From positions 38,761 to 102,760 of the forward strand of contig JANQHT010000078.1 in assembly GCA_028282545.1 (NCBI GenBank): a stretch of DNA of 64,000 bases. Direction: 5' to 3'. The stretch comes from Spirochaetales bacterium. GTDB taxonomy: Bacteria > Spirochaetota > Spirochaetia > DSM-27196 > Alkalispirochaetaceae. Both the position numbers and the translations under genes were made by a program. A model generated the notes under the pieces. It was not told the origin of the DNA and searched no databases. It worked only from the letters and a program-made list of their open reading frames with translations. Shown here piece by piece: positions 9,987-17,916 of this stretch; position 1 is the first letter of the stretch; each line of letters starts with the position of its first letter.

Positions 9987-10376
9987 TTCAAACGGCAACG
10001 CACCGACACAAGCCTCTCACCGCATTCGCTCGGACGTTTGTTTGTATGGCGGGAAAAAGGGTCCCCTTGGCCCGCAACGGAGTCGGCAAGGGAACTTGTG
10101 GGCGGTTTGAAGTTTTTGAATTTGCATTTCCGCGTTGGGGGGTGACACATCACCGTTGTAGGGCACGGCGAGACCGCGGTGTTCCATTCACGCCCCGCGT
10201 GGGGGCGACTTGGTACGAGCTGTATCTCTCGTTTGGACAGACGGTTAGCCCGGATATCTCAGTTCCTCCGAATTTCGGAGGAAACAAGCGGCTTAGTGGT
10301 CCAGATTTCGAGGGGAACACCTCAGTATGTTACCCCTCACTTGACAACCATGTAAAATTATCAACAAATTCTAAAT
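9987..10376. other. Non-coding gap before an acquired gene
   Basis: No convincing gene on either strand. An open frame here on the plus strand has no family-like features and overlaps the start of the real ATPase gene in another frame. Base composition falls toward the right (ACTTGACAACCATGTAAAAT at 10340-10359), matching the lower-GC gene that follows, so an acquisition boundary may lie here. Confidence 0.5.
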
Positions 10377-11543
10377 ATGCATGGTACAATCGAAAGGAGG
10401 TTATACCAGGACCTTTCGCAGAAAATGACATATGCTCCGGTCTGTGCCATATTAGGTCCCCGGCAATGTGGAAAAACGACCCTTGCCGATATGTACGGCC
10501 GGGAAAACCCTACCTTTCTGAAATTGGATCTGGAACGGCCTTCGGATCTGAGAAAGCTGGATGATCCTGAATCCTTCTTTTCAGAAAACCGAGACAGGCT
10601 TATCTGCATCGATGAAATCCAGCGAAAACAGGATTTGTTTCCTGTAATCCGTTACATCACCGATAAGGAATCCCTCCCCGGACAATTCCTTATCCTGGGT
10701 TCCGCCTCAAGGGATTTGATCAGGCAGAGCTCCGAATCCTTGGCCGGTAGGATCAGTTATTTGGAGCTGACACCTTTTTTGCACAGCGAGATCAATCAGC
10801 ATATAAGGCAGCTTCATTCCAGAGGAGGATTTCCCAGGAGTTATTTGGCAGAATCGGATAGACAAAGTCTGGAATGGCGGCTCAGCTTCGTCAGAGACTT
10901 CCTAGAAAGGGATATCCCATTCATGAGCTCCAGGCTTTCACCGGAAGTCATCAGCCGGCTGCTACAGATGCTCGGGCACTGCCATGGGCAACTGTTGAAT
11001 ATGAGTACCATCGCGAGATCCCTGGGGGTGGACAATATGTCGGTGAAGCGATATCTGGATTTACTGGAAGGAGCGTTCATTATTCGCAAGCTTCCCCCAT
11101 ATTTCGGCAACTTGAAAAAGCGTCTGGTCAAATCTCCCAAAATCTACATCCGGGACTCAGGGATACTCCACGCCCTTCTGCAAATCCCCGACTGGAACGG
11201 CCTTGTGGGCCATCCTGTGTACGGTTTTTCCTGGGAATCCTTCTGTATAGAGAATATTATTCCTCAACTGAAGCCGGAGATCCGATACTCCTTTTACCGG
11301 ACTTCCAACGGTGGGGAGATCGATCTGATCCTGGAAACAGCATCAGAAAAAATCGCCCTTGAGTTCAAAGTGTCCTCAGCTCCGAAGCCCGAAAAGGGAT
11401 TCGGTATCGCTCTGAATGATTTGGGGATCGGCAGAGCCTGGGTTATCGCTCCTTTGGAAGACGGGTATACGATCGGGAATATTCGCTATTCCCCACTGTC
11501 ACAGTTCATTGGCAACTCCGATAATCGGGATATTTTTCGCTAA
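10377..11543 (+). CDS. AAA ATPase with C-terminal DUF4143 domain
   Basis: A 388-residue protein of the AAA_14 plus DUF4143 family, common in bacteria and archaea and of unproven role. The N terminus has Walker A GPRQCGKTTL near residue 30 and Walker B RLICIDEIQRK near residue 75. A winged-helix middle part and the DUF4143 end follow, with ESFCIENII and a nuclease-like stretch GGEIDLILE...IALEFKVSS. GC content and codon use are visibly lower than in neighbours, and an IS630 remnant touches its 3' end, so it was probably acquired. The ATG at 10377 fits the family N terminus, although the best Shine-Dalgarno-like run lies just inside the gene. Confidence 0.85.
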   Translation: MHGTIERRLYQDLSQKMTYAPVCAILGPRQCGKTTLADMYGRENPTFLKLDLERPSDLRKLDDPESFFSENRDRLICIDEIQRKQDLFPVIRYITDKESLPGQFLILGSASRDLIRQSSESLAGRISYLELTPFLHSEINQHIRQLHSRGGFPRSYLAESDRQSLEWRLSFVRDFLERDIPFMSSRLSPEVISRLLQMLGHCHGQLLNMSTIARSLGVDNMSVKRYLDLLEGAFIIRKLPPYFGNLKKRLVKSPKIYIRDSGILHALLQIPDWNGLVGHPVYGFSWESFCIENIIPQLKPEIRYSFYRTSNGGEIDLILETASEKIALEFKVSSAPKPEKGFGIALNDLGIGRAWVIAPLEDGYTIGNIRYSPLSQFIGNSDNRDIFR

Positions 11544-11731
11544 TCAATTCCAGAACATGTATGCCCTTTCCATAGTTTTCTCGCCTTGGCAATGGAAACC
11601 ATGATTTCACCTGCGGTCTTGGTCCACCTGAAGGCCTTCCCCGAGCGATTCCAGTCGTGAATGTAGTCGAGGATCGCCTTCTCCAGGTGTCGTGTGCCTT
11701 CCCAGCTCTCGCGGCGAATCCGCTTGTTCAT
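11540..11731 (-). pseudogene. IS630-family transposase remnant (C-terminal end)
   Basis: A 63-codon fragment whose translation contains LEKAILDYIHDWN then FRWTKTAGEIMVSIAKA, the typical C-terminal pattern of IS630 transposases. The DDE catalytic domain is absent. It lies between the DUF4143 ATPase gene and a truncated PIN-domain gene on the opposite strand, and its upstream end coincides with the point where the PIN homology begins. Confidence 0.75.
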
Positions 11732-11734
11732 CAG

Positions 11735-11937
11735 CTCCGCGAACCGTGACCGTCCCTATCACTGACGAAACGGCCCAATGGTTTGCCGAAGTGAAGTCCG
11801 GCCTCCGGAAACGCGGCAAACAGATACCGATCAACGACGTTTGGATCGCCGCGTCGTGCCTGGAACACGGCGCCCAACTGTTATCATTGGACGCGCACTT
11901 CGACGGGGTCGACGGCCTCCGGCGAGTGGAGTTGTAG
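11735..11937 (+). pseudogene. VapC-type PIN-domain toxin, 3' remnant
   Basis: The translation from about 11735 reads TVTVPITDETAQWFAEVKSG, then INDVWIAASCLEHGAQLLSLDAHFDGVDGLRRVEL. This is the second half of a VapC PIN domain, including the conserved acidic residues of the D-x-W/L-I-A-A and L-x-x-D-x-x-F motifs. The first half, with the initial catalytic Asp, is missing and is replaced by the IS630 remnant. It cannot be an active toxin. Confidence 0.75.
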
Positions 11938-11970
11938 TTTCCGTCTCGTTCCGCAACTGAGACGCCACGA

Positions 11971-12402
11971 CTACGGTGTTGCTATCTCGATAGTTTCCGG
12001 ACACAGCCGTGCGAAATCCTTCACGTTGTACGTGAAGATGCGGGAGCAAGCGCCCTTTTGGGCGGCCGCAACGTGGAGCACATCGTAGGCGATTCCACCC
12101 GCAAACGCTCCGCGGGCCACTGTGGAGAGTGTATCCATGTAGTCGTCCGCAACCAAGTCGACAACTACGAGCCGTTCAACCAAGTTGGTACGAACGATAG
12201 CTTCCGCTTCCAGGCCGGACACTCGGCGTTCGACGGGTAGAGTCGTGAGGATGGCGTACACCTCGGCCAGCGAGTGGGTGGAGACATGGCCGGTATGCTC
12301 GCCGTCCGTGAATGAGGAAAAACATCGTCGCGCCGGTTCGTGATTGGGAAGTTGATCGACAAACGCGGGCACCAGGACCGACGTATCGAAATAGACGTTC
12401 AC
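11971..12402 (-). CDS. vapC: VapC-family PIN-domain ribonuclease toxin
   Basis: A 143-residue PIN-domain protein, predicted to cut RNA when its antitoxin is lost. It shows the acidic residues of the PIN active site in order: FDTSVLVPAF at the start, SLAEVYAIL in the first third, YDVLHVAAAQKG and FTYNVKDFARL at the end. The ATG overlaps the antitoxin stop by 4 bases (ATGA), the usual coupling for such pairs. It is intact, unlike the neighbouring vapC remnant. Confidence 0.88.
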   Translation of the reverse strand: MNVYFDTSVLVPAFVDQLPNHEPARRCFSSFTDGEHTGHVSTHSLAEVYAILTTLPVERRVSGLEAEAIVRTNLVERLVVVDLVADDYMDTLSTVARGAFAGGIAYDVLHVAAAQKGACSRIFTYNVKDFARLCPETIEIATP

Positions 12403-12638
12403 CGATCAAGTCGCCCAGCAACGGTACGGCCAATCCGCCGGTCCCTTTGGCTCCGAATGTGCTCCACGACGTTGATGTCCGCGATTGTACCACCGTGGTG
12501 TACCAGGACACCGTCCCGCTCAACGAGGGAACTCCCTGCGTCCGCCGGGATCAGGTGGATCGCATCAACGGAGTCCTCGATCTCGAGCCGGGCACCGGCG
12601 TACAGGTTGTGCCGGTCACGAATCTCCTTGGGGACCAC
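12399..12638 (-). CDS. AbrB/SpoVT-type antitoxin
   Basis: The small partner of the VapC toxin. The swapped-hairpin DNA-binding start VPKEIRDRHNLYAGARLEIED is clear. The first normal start codon (GTG, 12638) lies inside the domain: the in-frame codons just upstream read TIVVTIDKAGRIV, which matches the family consensus. Between the upstream stop codon and this GTG there is no ATG, GTG or TTG, only ATA (12671) and ATT (12659). The true start is therefore either one of these rare codons or the antitoxin is shortened. It overlaps the toxin start by 4 bases. Confidence 0.75.
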   Translation of the reverse strand: MVPKEIRDRHNLYAGARLEIEDSVDAIHLIPADAGSSLVERDGVLVHHGGTIADINVVEHIRSQRDRRIGRTVAGRLDR

Positions 12639-12663
12639 AATACGCCCCGCCTTGTCAATGGTA

Positions 12664-12685
12664 ACTACTATGGTAAAATGGTAGT
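12664..12685. promoter_or_regulatory. Inverted repeat upstream of the AbrB-VapC pair
   Basis: ACTACTAT and ATGGTAGT flank a six-base spacer and match as an inverted repeat in 7 of 8 positions. The site overlaps the expected antitoxin start region, as expected for an autoregulatory operator of a toxin-antitoxin operon. Inference from position and symmetry only. Confidence 0.4.
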
Positions 12686-12702
12686 ATTGATAGTATTACG
12701 CG

Positions 12703-14040
12703 TCAATACCCCAGGTCCACCATCGCGTCGGCCACGCGCCGGAACCCGGCGATATTGGCACCCCGGACGTAGTCGATACCGCCGCCGGGCATGCGCCCGT
12801 GGCGAACGCACGTGGCGTGGATCGTCTGCATGATCGACTGTAGTTTGGCGTCTACCTCTTCCGCCGGCCAGGAGAGTTTCATTGCGTTCTGCGACATCTC
12901 CAGGCCCGATACGGCAACGCCGCCGGCGTTGGCCGCCTTGCCCGGCGCCAAGGGTACCCCGGCGGCGGCAAAGGTTTCCACCGCGTCCGCGGTGCACCCC
13001 ATGTTGGACGCCTCCACGACGACACCGACGCCGTTTTTGATCAACGCCTTCGCGTCGCTTCCATCGAGTTCGTTCTGGATTGCGCAAGGAATCGCCACGT
13101 CTACCGACACCTCCCAGGGCTTCCGCCGGGGTACAAAGGTGGCGCCAAACTCGCGGGCGTAGGGTTCAACCACGTCGTTGTTCGACGCACGGAGGTCCAG
13201 CATGTACTCGATCTTCTCGTCGGTGTTGATACCGTCGGCGTCGTGGATGTAACCGTCGGGACCCGAGATCGTAACGACCCTGGCGCCCAGTTCCGTCGCT
13301 TTGAGCGCCGCTCCCCACGCAACGTTGCCAAACCCGGAGAGCGCGATCCGTTTTCCCTCGAGCGATTCGCCGCGTTCGTTCAACATCTCCACCAGGAAGT
13401 AGATCGCCCCGAATCCCGTTGCCTCAGGTCGAACCAGGGAACCGCCCCAGAGTCTGCTTTTCCCGGTAAGGACTCCGGTGTGTTCGCTTCTTAAACGTTT
13501 CCACTGACCGTAGAGGTAGCCGATTTCGCGACCGCCGACGCCGATGTCCCCGGCGGGAACGTCTGTATCGGGCCCCAGATACCGCTGCAGTTCGGTCATA
13601 AAGGCGTTGCTGAATCGACGGATCTCCCGTTCCGAGCGACCCCGGGCGTTGAAGTCGGACCCGCCTTTGCCACCGCCCATGGGGAGACCGGTGAGGCTGT
13701 TTTTGAAAATCTGCTCGAACGCGAGGAACTTGAGGCCGCCGGCCGTTACGCTCGGGTGAAACCGGAGCCCGCCCTTGTAGGGTCCAAGGGCGTTGTTGAA
13801 CTGAACGCGGTAGCCCCTATTCACCTGGAGTTCACCCCGATCGTCTTCCCATTCGACGCGAAAGGAGATTACCCTGTCCGGCTCCGTGATCCGTTCGAGA
13901 ATTTTGTTCCCCCCATAGGACGGGGTGCGGTTCACCACGTCGATTACCGACTCACATACTTCGGTCACCGCCTGGACAAACTCCGGTTGCGCGGGGTTGC
14001 GGCGGGCAACGTCCTCGACAAATGAACGCACTTCATACAT
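12703..14040 (-). CDS. gdhA: Glutamate dehydrogenase, GdhA type
   Basis: A 445-residue hexameric-type glutamate dehydrogenase interconverting glutamate with 2-oxoglutarate and ammonium. The substrate-domain lysine motif PMGGGKGGSDF, the cofactor-domain ALSGFGNVAWGAA and the C-terminal MSQNAMKLSWPAEEVD are all present, as in the roughly 450-residue NADP enzymes. AAGGAG precedes the ATG. It is divergent from the ectoine-catabolic aminotransferase operon and carries a version of the same 26-bp operator in its leader, so it probably recycles the glutamate made or used by that transaminase. Confidence 0.95.
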   Translation of the reverse strand: MYEVRSFVEDVARRNPAQPEFVQAVTEVCESVIDVVNRTPSYGGNKILERITEPDRVISFRVEWEDDRGELQVNRGYRVQFNNALGPYKGGLRFHPSVTAGGLKFLAFEQIFKNSLTGLPMGGGKGGSDFNARGRSEREIRRFSNAFMTELQRYLGPDTDVPAGDIGVGGREIGYLYGQWKRLRSEHTGVLTGKSRLWGGSLVRPEATGFGAIYFLVEMLNERGESLEGKRIALSGFGNVAWGAALKATELGARVVTISGPDGYIHDADGINTDEKIEYMLDLRASNNDVVEPYAREFGATFVPRRKPWEVSVDVAIPCAIQNELDGSDAKALIKNGVGVVVEASNMGCTADAVETFAAAGVPLAPGKAANAGGVAVSGLEMSQNAMKLSWPAEEVDAKLQSIMQTIHATCVRHGRMPGGGIDYVRGANIAGFRRVADAMVDLGY

Positions 14041-14055
14041 GGTCAGCTCCTTTCT

Positions 14056-14081
14056 ATTAAATTAATAATTATCCAAATAAT
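14056..14081. promoter_or_regulatory. Putative IclR operator in the gdhA leader
   Basis: A 26-base element with outer arms ATTAA and ATAAT, a ten-base centre starting AATAA, and three-base spacers. It is a weaker copy of the dyads at 14180-14205, 28891-28916 and 32130-32155, with the same geometry. A TATAAT box for gdhA lies just outside it on the minus strand (14090-14085), so a bound protein would cover the transcription start. Confidence 0.5.
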
Positions 14082-14136
14082 ACAATTATATCCACTATGC
14101 GGCGATCCGCGCGCCGTGTCAACGACCATTCTACCC

Positions 14137-14166
14137 TTGACAGGCGCCACAGTTCCATTGCACAAT
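14137..14166 (+). promoter_or_regulatory. Sigma-70-type promoter of the ectoine-catabolic operon
   Basis: TTGACA at 14137-14142 and CACAAT at 14161-14166, separated by 18 bases, on the strand of the aminotransferase operon. The predicted start near 14174 lies just upstream of the 14180-14205 dyad, so a repressor bound there could block elongation or open-complex formation. Confidence 0.5.
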
Positions 14167-14179
14167 TGAATACCGTTTC

Positions 14180-14205
14180 ACGATAGTAACATATGTTCAA
14201 ATAAT
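14180..14205. promoter_or_regulatory. Putative IclR operator before the aminotransferase-TRAP operon
   Basis: A palindromic core AACATATGTT with three-base spacers, a right arm ATAAT and a diverged left arm ACGAT. The bases CAAATAATAGAA at the right edge are repeated at other copies of the element. It sits directly before the AAAGGAGG ribosome site of the aminotransferase gene. Confidence 0.6.
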
Positions 14206-14221
14206 AGAAAAGGAGGTGCCC

Positions 14222-15601
14222 GTGGACCTGAACAGATTTTCGTATCTCTCGCTCGACGATGCCCCGATAATCAACACGACTCCCCCGGGACCAAAGTCAA
14301 AAGAACTACTCGATTTCCAGGCGCACAACGAAAGCTCAGCCGTGTCGTACCCCAAAGGTATGCCTATGGCAATCAAGATGGGCAAGGGTGCCACGATCGT
14401 TGACGCCGATGACAACGTCTTTATCGATATGTTCGGCGGTGCCGGCGTCATGGCGGTTGGGAACGGCCACCCAGACGTTTTGAAGGCGGCCCACGAAACG
14501 ATCGACAGGTACACACACACGCTGGACATCCCCACGGACGTTCGTAGGACGCTCGTGAACACGCTCCGCGAGGTACTCCCCAAAGAGCTTACGCGTATCT
14601 TTTTCGGCGGTCCCACCGGTTCGGACGCCGTTGAGCAGGCGATTAAGCTCGCCAAGTACAACACCGGCCGGCAGGAGATCATCGCGTTCCAGGGTGCCTA
14701 CCACGGAATGACCGGAATGGCGTTGGCTCTCACCACGGACGCGAGCCATCGACGCGGCCTGGGCTCCCTGGTGCCGGGTGTGCGTTTTGTCCCGTACGAC
14801 TACTCGTATCGTTCTCCCTTCGCCGACGCCGGCGAGGACTCAGATCTTCGCGCCGCGGAATACCTGGAAATGGTGCTGACCGACTCGCACTCCGGGTTCG
14901 ACAAGCCGGCGGCGGTCATCCTCGAATCGGTTCAGGGCGAGGGCGGGACGATCATCCCCAGCACGCGTTTTATGCGACGTGTGCGAGAGATCACCAGGGC
15001 GCACGACGTGTTGCTCATCTGCGACGAGATCCAGTCGGGCCTGGGGCGAACGGGAAAGATGTTCGCCTTTGAGCACTTCGGCGACGACTTTGTTCCGGAC
15101 ATCATTACGATGAGCAAGGCCCTCGGTGGTGTGGGATTCCCGATCTCCGCGATCGCCTACCGGGAGGAGCTCAACACGTGGCCGGCGGGGCTGACGATCG
15201 GAACGTTTCGCGGAAACATGGTGGCCTACGCCGCCGGTGCGGCGGCCCTGCGCTTTATGATCGACAACGACCTTCCCGGACACGCCGCGGCCCTGGGTGA
15301 AAGGCTGCTGCCGGAACTCAAAAAGCTGGAAAGGGAGACCTCCATCGTCGGCGAAGTTCGCGGCATCGGCCTGATGATTGCCGTCGAGATGGTCCGCGAC
15401 CAGAAAACCAGGGAACCGGCCCCGGAGCTGGCCAGGAAAATCCGCCAATACGCCCACCGGCGCGGCGTCATGATCGAGGTTGGCGGTCATCACGGAAACG
15501 TGGCGCGTCTTCTCCCGCCGCTGGTCATCACGGAGAAACTTGCCATGGCCGGTATCGGCGTCATCGCGGACGTCGTTCGTGACATCGAAAAGGGAATCTG
15601 A
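14222..15601 (+). CDS. doeD: Class III aminotransferase, probable diaminobutyrate transaminase (DoeD-like)
   Basis: A 459-residue PLP-dependent transaminase, predicted to move the 4-amino group of L-2,4-diaminobutyrate to 2-oxoglutarate and give aspartate semialdehyde. Fold-type I class III motifs are clear: GGPTGSDAVEQAIKLAK, GAYHGMTGMALALT, LICDEIQSGLGRTGK, and the PLP lysine in TMSKALGG (about Lys299). The GTG at 14222 lies five bases after AAAGGAGG; the GTG at 14216 overlaps that site and is unlikely. It leads an operon with asd, an M20 deacetylase and a TRAP transporter. A biosynthetic EctB role is less likely because ectA and ectC are absent while hydrolase and uptake genes are present. 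Confidence 0.85.
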   Translation: MDLNRFSYLSLDDAPIINTTPPGPKSKELLDFQAHNESSAVSYPKGMPMAIKMGKGATIVDADDNVFIDMFGGAGVMAVGNGHPDVLKAAHETIDRYTHTLDIPTDVRRTLVNTLREVLPKELTRIFFGGPTGSDAVEQAIKLAKYNTGRQEIIAFQGAYHGMTGMALALTTDASHRRGLGSLVPGVRFVPYDYSYRSPFADAGEDSDLRAAEYLEMVLTDSHSGFDKPAAVILESVQGEGGTIIPSTRFMRRVREITRAHDVLLICDEIQSGLGRTGKMFAFEHFGDDFVPDIITMSKALGGVGFPISAIAYREELNTWPAGLTIGTFRGNMVAYAAGAAALRFMIDNDLPGHAAALGERLLPELKKLERETSIVGEVRGIGLMIAVEMVRDQKTREPAPELARKIRQYAHRRGVMIEVGGHHGNVARLLPPLVITEKLAMAGIGVIADVVRDIEKGI

Positions 15602-15602
15602 C

Positions 15603-16631
15603 ATGGAGCGGTACAACGTCGCCGTTGTCGGTGCGATGGGGATGGTTGGATCGGAGATGACGCGCACCCTGGAACGGCGTGACTTCCCCATTGCCGAATT
15701 TCGTCCCCTGGACATCCCAGCAAACGCCGGCAAGACAGTTACCTACAAGGACAACCCCGTTACTGTCCAGGCAGCGGAGAAAGCCAATTTCACGGACATC
15801 GACATCGCTATCTTTTCAGCCGGTGCCACGGCCGGCAAGACGCTCGCACCTCAAGCGGTTGAGATGGGCGCCGTGGTCGTCGACAACTCCTCACAGTGGC
15901 GCATGGATCCGGGATGCCCGCTGGTGGTGCCCGAGGTGAACTCCCACGATCTGAAGTGGCACAAGGGTATCATCGCGAATCCCAACTGTTCCACGATCCA
16001 GATGGTGGTGGCGCTCAAACCGCTGCACGACCGATCGCCCATCCGCCGTGTGATCGTCTCGACCTACCAGGCGGCCGCCGGGGGCGGACGCCGCGGATAC
16101 GAAGGTCTGCAGACGGAGGCGGAAGAGTTCATCCGGACGCGCCGGCCCGTGGAAGCGAGGGTCCACCCGGTACAGCTCGCCTTCAACGCCGTTCCCCACA
16201 TCGATATCTTCCAGGAAGAGGGGTACACCAAGGAAGAGTACAAGATGGTGAACGAAACGACGAAAATCATGGGCGAGGAAGCGATCGAGGTCACGGCCAC
16301 GTGCGTTCGCATCCCCGTGTTCATCGGCCATTCCGAATCGGTCTATGTCGAGACCGCGGAGCGCATCGGTGCCGATGACGCCAGGCAAATCCTCGCGGCG
16401 GCGCCGGGCGTTGTCGTCAAGGACAACCCCTCCAACAACGAGTATCCCACACCGCTCGAATCCGAGACGGAGGACGACACGTTTGTAGGGCGTATCCGCA
16501 ACGACCTTCACAACCCCAACGCACTAAACATGTGGATCGTCTCGAACAACGTCCGGAAGGGGGCCGCACTCAACGCGGTCCAGATTGCGGAAACGCTCAC
16601 CGCCATGGACCTGGTCCGCGTACATACATAG
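15603..16631 (+). CDS. asd: Aspartate-semialdehyde dehydrogenase (phosphorylating)
   Basis: A 342-residue enzyme interconverting aspartate semialdehyde and aspartyl phosphate with NADP(H). The N-terminal VAVVGAMGMVGSEM cofactor loop, the catalytic cysteine in NPNCSTIQ (Cys129) and the QAAAGGGRRGYE and ESVYVET segments are intact. It starts one base after the aminotransferase stop. In known ectoine catabolism the semialdehyde is oxidised by the non-phosphorylating DoeC; here this phosphorylating enzyme holds the slot, so it may run in the oxidative direction to conserve energy. Confidence 0.93.
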   Translation: MERYNVAVVGAMGMVGSEMTRTLERRDFPIAEFRPLDIPANAGKTVTYKDNPVTVQAAEKANFTDIDIAIFSAGATAGKTLAPQAVEMGAVVVDNSSQWRMDPGCPLVVPEVNSHDLKWHKGIIANPNCSTIQMVVALKPLHDRSPIRRVIVSTYQAAAGGGRRGYEGLQTEAEEFIRTRRPVEARVHPVQLAFNAVPHIDIFQEEGYTKEEYKMVNETTKIMGEEAIEVTATCVRIPVFIGHSESVYVETAERIGADDARQILAAAPGVVVKDNPSNNEYPTPLESETEDDTFVGRIRNDLHNPNALNMWIVSNNVRKGAALNAVQIAETLTAMDLVRVHT

Positions 16632-16639
16632 GAGGCTCG

Positions 16640-17857
16640 ATGGGTATCCGCGACGACATCCGTACTCACACCGATGAGCTGGTGGCGATCCGCCGGGATC
16701 TCCACATGCATCCGGAGCTGGGGTTCGAGGAATTTCGGACCGCAGATATCATCGAAACGTACCTAACGGACCTTGGGCTGGATCCGAAGCGGATGGCAAA
16801 GACGGGGATGGTGGCAACGCTCACCGGAACCGCACCGGGAGCGGAGAGCGGCCCCACCCTCATGCTGCGAGCCGACATCGACGCTCTGCCGATCCAGGAA
16901 CTCACCGACCTCCCCTACAAGTCACAAAACGACGGAAGGATGCACGCCTGTGGACACGACGCCCACACGGCGATGCTCATGATCGCCGCCAAGATTCTCG
17001 TGGCTCGGAAAAACGAAATCTCCGGCCGCGTGAAGTTCCTCTTTCAGCCGAACGAAGAGGTAGCGGGCGCAGAGATCATGATCGAGGCCGGGTGCCTGGA
17101 GAATCCGAGCGTGGACGCCGCCATGGGCATCCATATCTGGACGCCGCTCCCCAGCGGGACTATCGCGGCCACACCCGGCGGCGTGATGGCGACCATGGTG
17201 CCTTTCCGCATCGTGATCACCGGCAAGGGCGGTCACACGGGATACCCCGAGCTGGCGGTGGATCCTATCATCGCTGCCGCCGATCTCATCCAAACGGCGC
17301 AGCGCCTGCAGACGCGTGACATCAGCCTCCTTACTCCCACGGCGCTTGTCTTTTCAAAGATCGAGAGCGGTTCGAAAAACAACATCATCCCGGATCAGGT
17401 GGTGCTGGAGGGGACCGTCCGATTTCTCTACGAGCCGGCCGCGAACCAAGAGCCGGTGGAGCGTCTGGAAGAGATCGTTGCGTCGGTCTGCGCCGTCCAC
17501 AAGTGCACGTATGAGATGTCGTCGTTCACCCAGAACACCGTCGTCATGAACGATCCAGGCATGGCTCAACTGGTTCGCGACGTGGCGCGCGAAATCGTGG
17601 ACGATGAAGCGAAGATCCTGGATCACCGTTCAATGGCAGGCGAAGACTTCGCGGCGTACGCCCGGCGCGTTCCCGCGGTCTTTGCGTTCGTCGGGACCGC
17701 TGACCCCGCGAAGGGAAGCGACCTGCCGCACCACAGTCCGCGGTTTGCCATCGACGAATCAACGATGCCCACCGGTGTCGAACTGTTCGTTCGCACTGCG
17801 TTGCGCTACTTCGAGGAATCCAACAATCGTGCTCGCGACGGAAAGGAGGAAAGGTAA
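16640..17857 (+). CDS. doeB2: M20 amidohydrolase, probable N-acetyl-diaminobutyrate deacetylase (DoeB2-like)
   Basis: A 405-residue member of the M20/amidohydrolase family that removes acyl groups from amino acids. It has GGAGG four bases before the ATG. The metal and catalytic motifs are RRDLHMHPELGFEE, MLRADIDALPIQE, MHACGHDAHTAML, FLFQPNEEVAGAE and the late MAGEDFAAYA. An M20 enzyme (DoeB2) is a known alternative to DoeB for N(2)-acetyl-diaminobutyrate in ectoine breakdown, and its position between asd and the TRAP uptake genes fits. By sequence alone it could also be a hippurate- or indole-conjugate hydrolase. Confidence 0.8.
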   Translation: MGIRDDIRTHTDELVAIRRDLHMHPELGFEEFRTADIIETYLTDLGLDPKRMAKTGMVATLTGTAPGAESGPTLMLRADIDALPIQELTDLPYKSQNDGRMHACGHDAHTAMLMIAAKILVARKNEISGRVKFLFQPNEEVAGAEIMIEAGCLENPSVDAAMGIHIWTPLPSGTIAATPGGVMATMVPFRIVITGKGGHTGYPELAVDPIIAAADLIQTAQRLQTRDISLLTPTALVFSKIESGSKNNIIPDQVVLEGTVRFLYEPAANQEPVERLEEIVASVCAVHKCTYEMSSFTQNTVVMNDPGMAQLVRDVAREIVDDEAKILDHRSMAGEDFAAYARRVPAVFAFVGTADPAKGSDLPHHSPRFAIDESTMPTGVELFVRTALRYFEESNNRARDGKEER

Positions 17858-17916
17858 GTAAAGTCCAAAAAGCATTTTAAGTGGAAATGTCAACAATCGA
17901 TAGGAGGAAATTCGAT

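Noticed and set aside
10046..10564. Open frame of 172 codons on the plus strand
   Set aside because: Composition is not protein-like, it spans the GC shift, and it overlaps the start of the well-supported ATPase gene in another frame.
14222..15601. Reading the aminotransferase as EctB of ectoine biosynthesis together with asd and lysC
   Set aside because: ectA and ectC are absent, while the TRAP importer, deacetylase and DoeA-type hydrolase genes all point to degradation.
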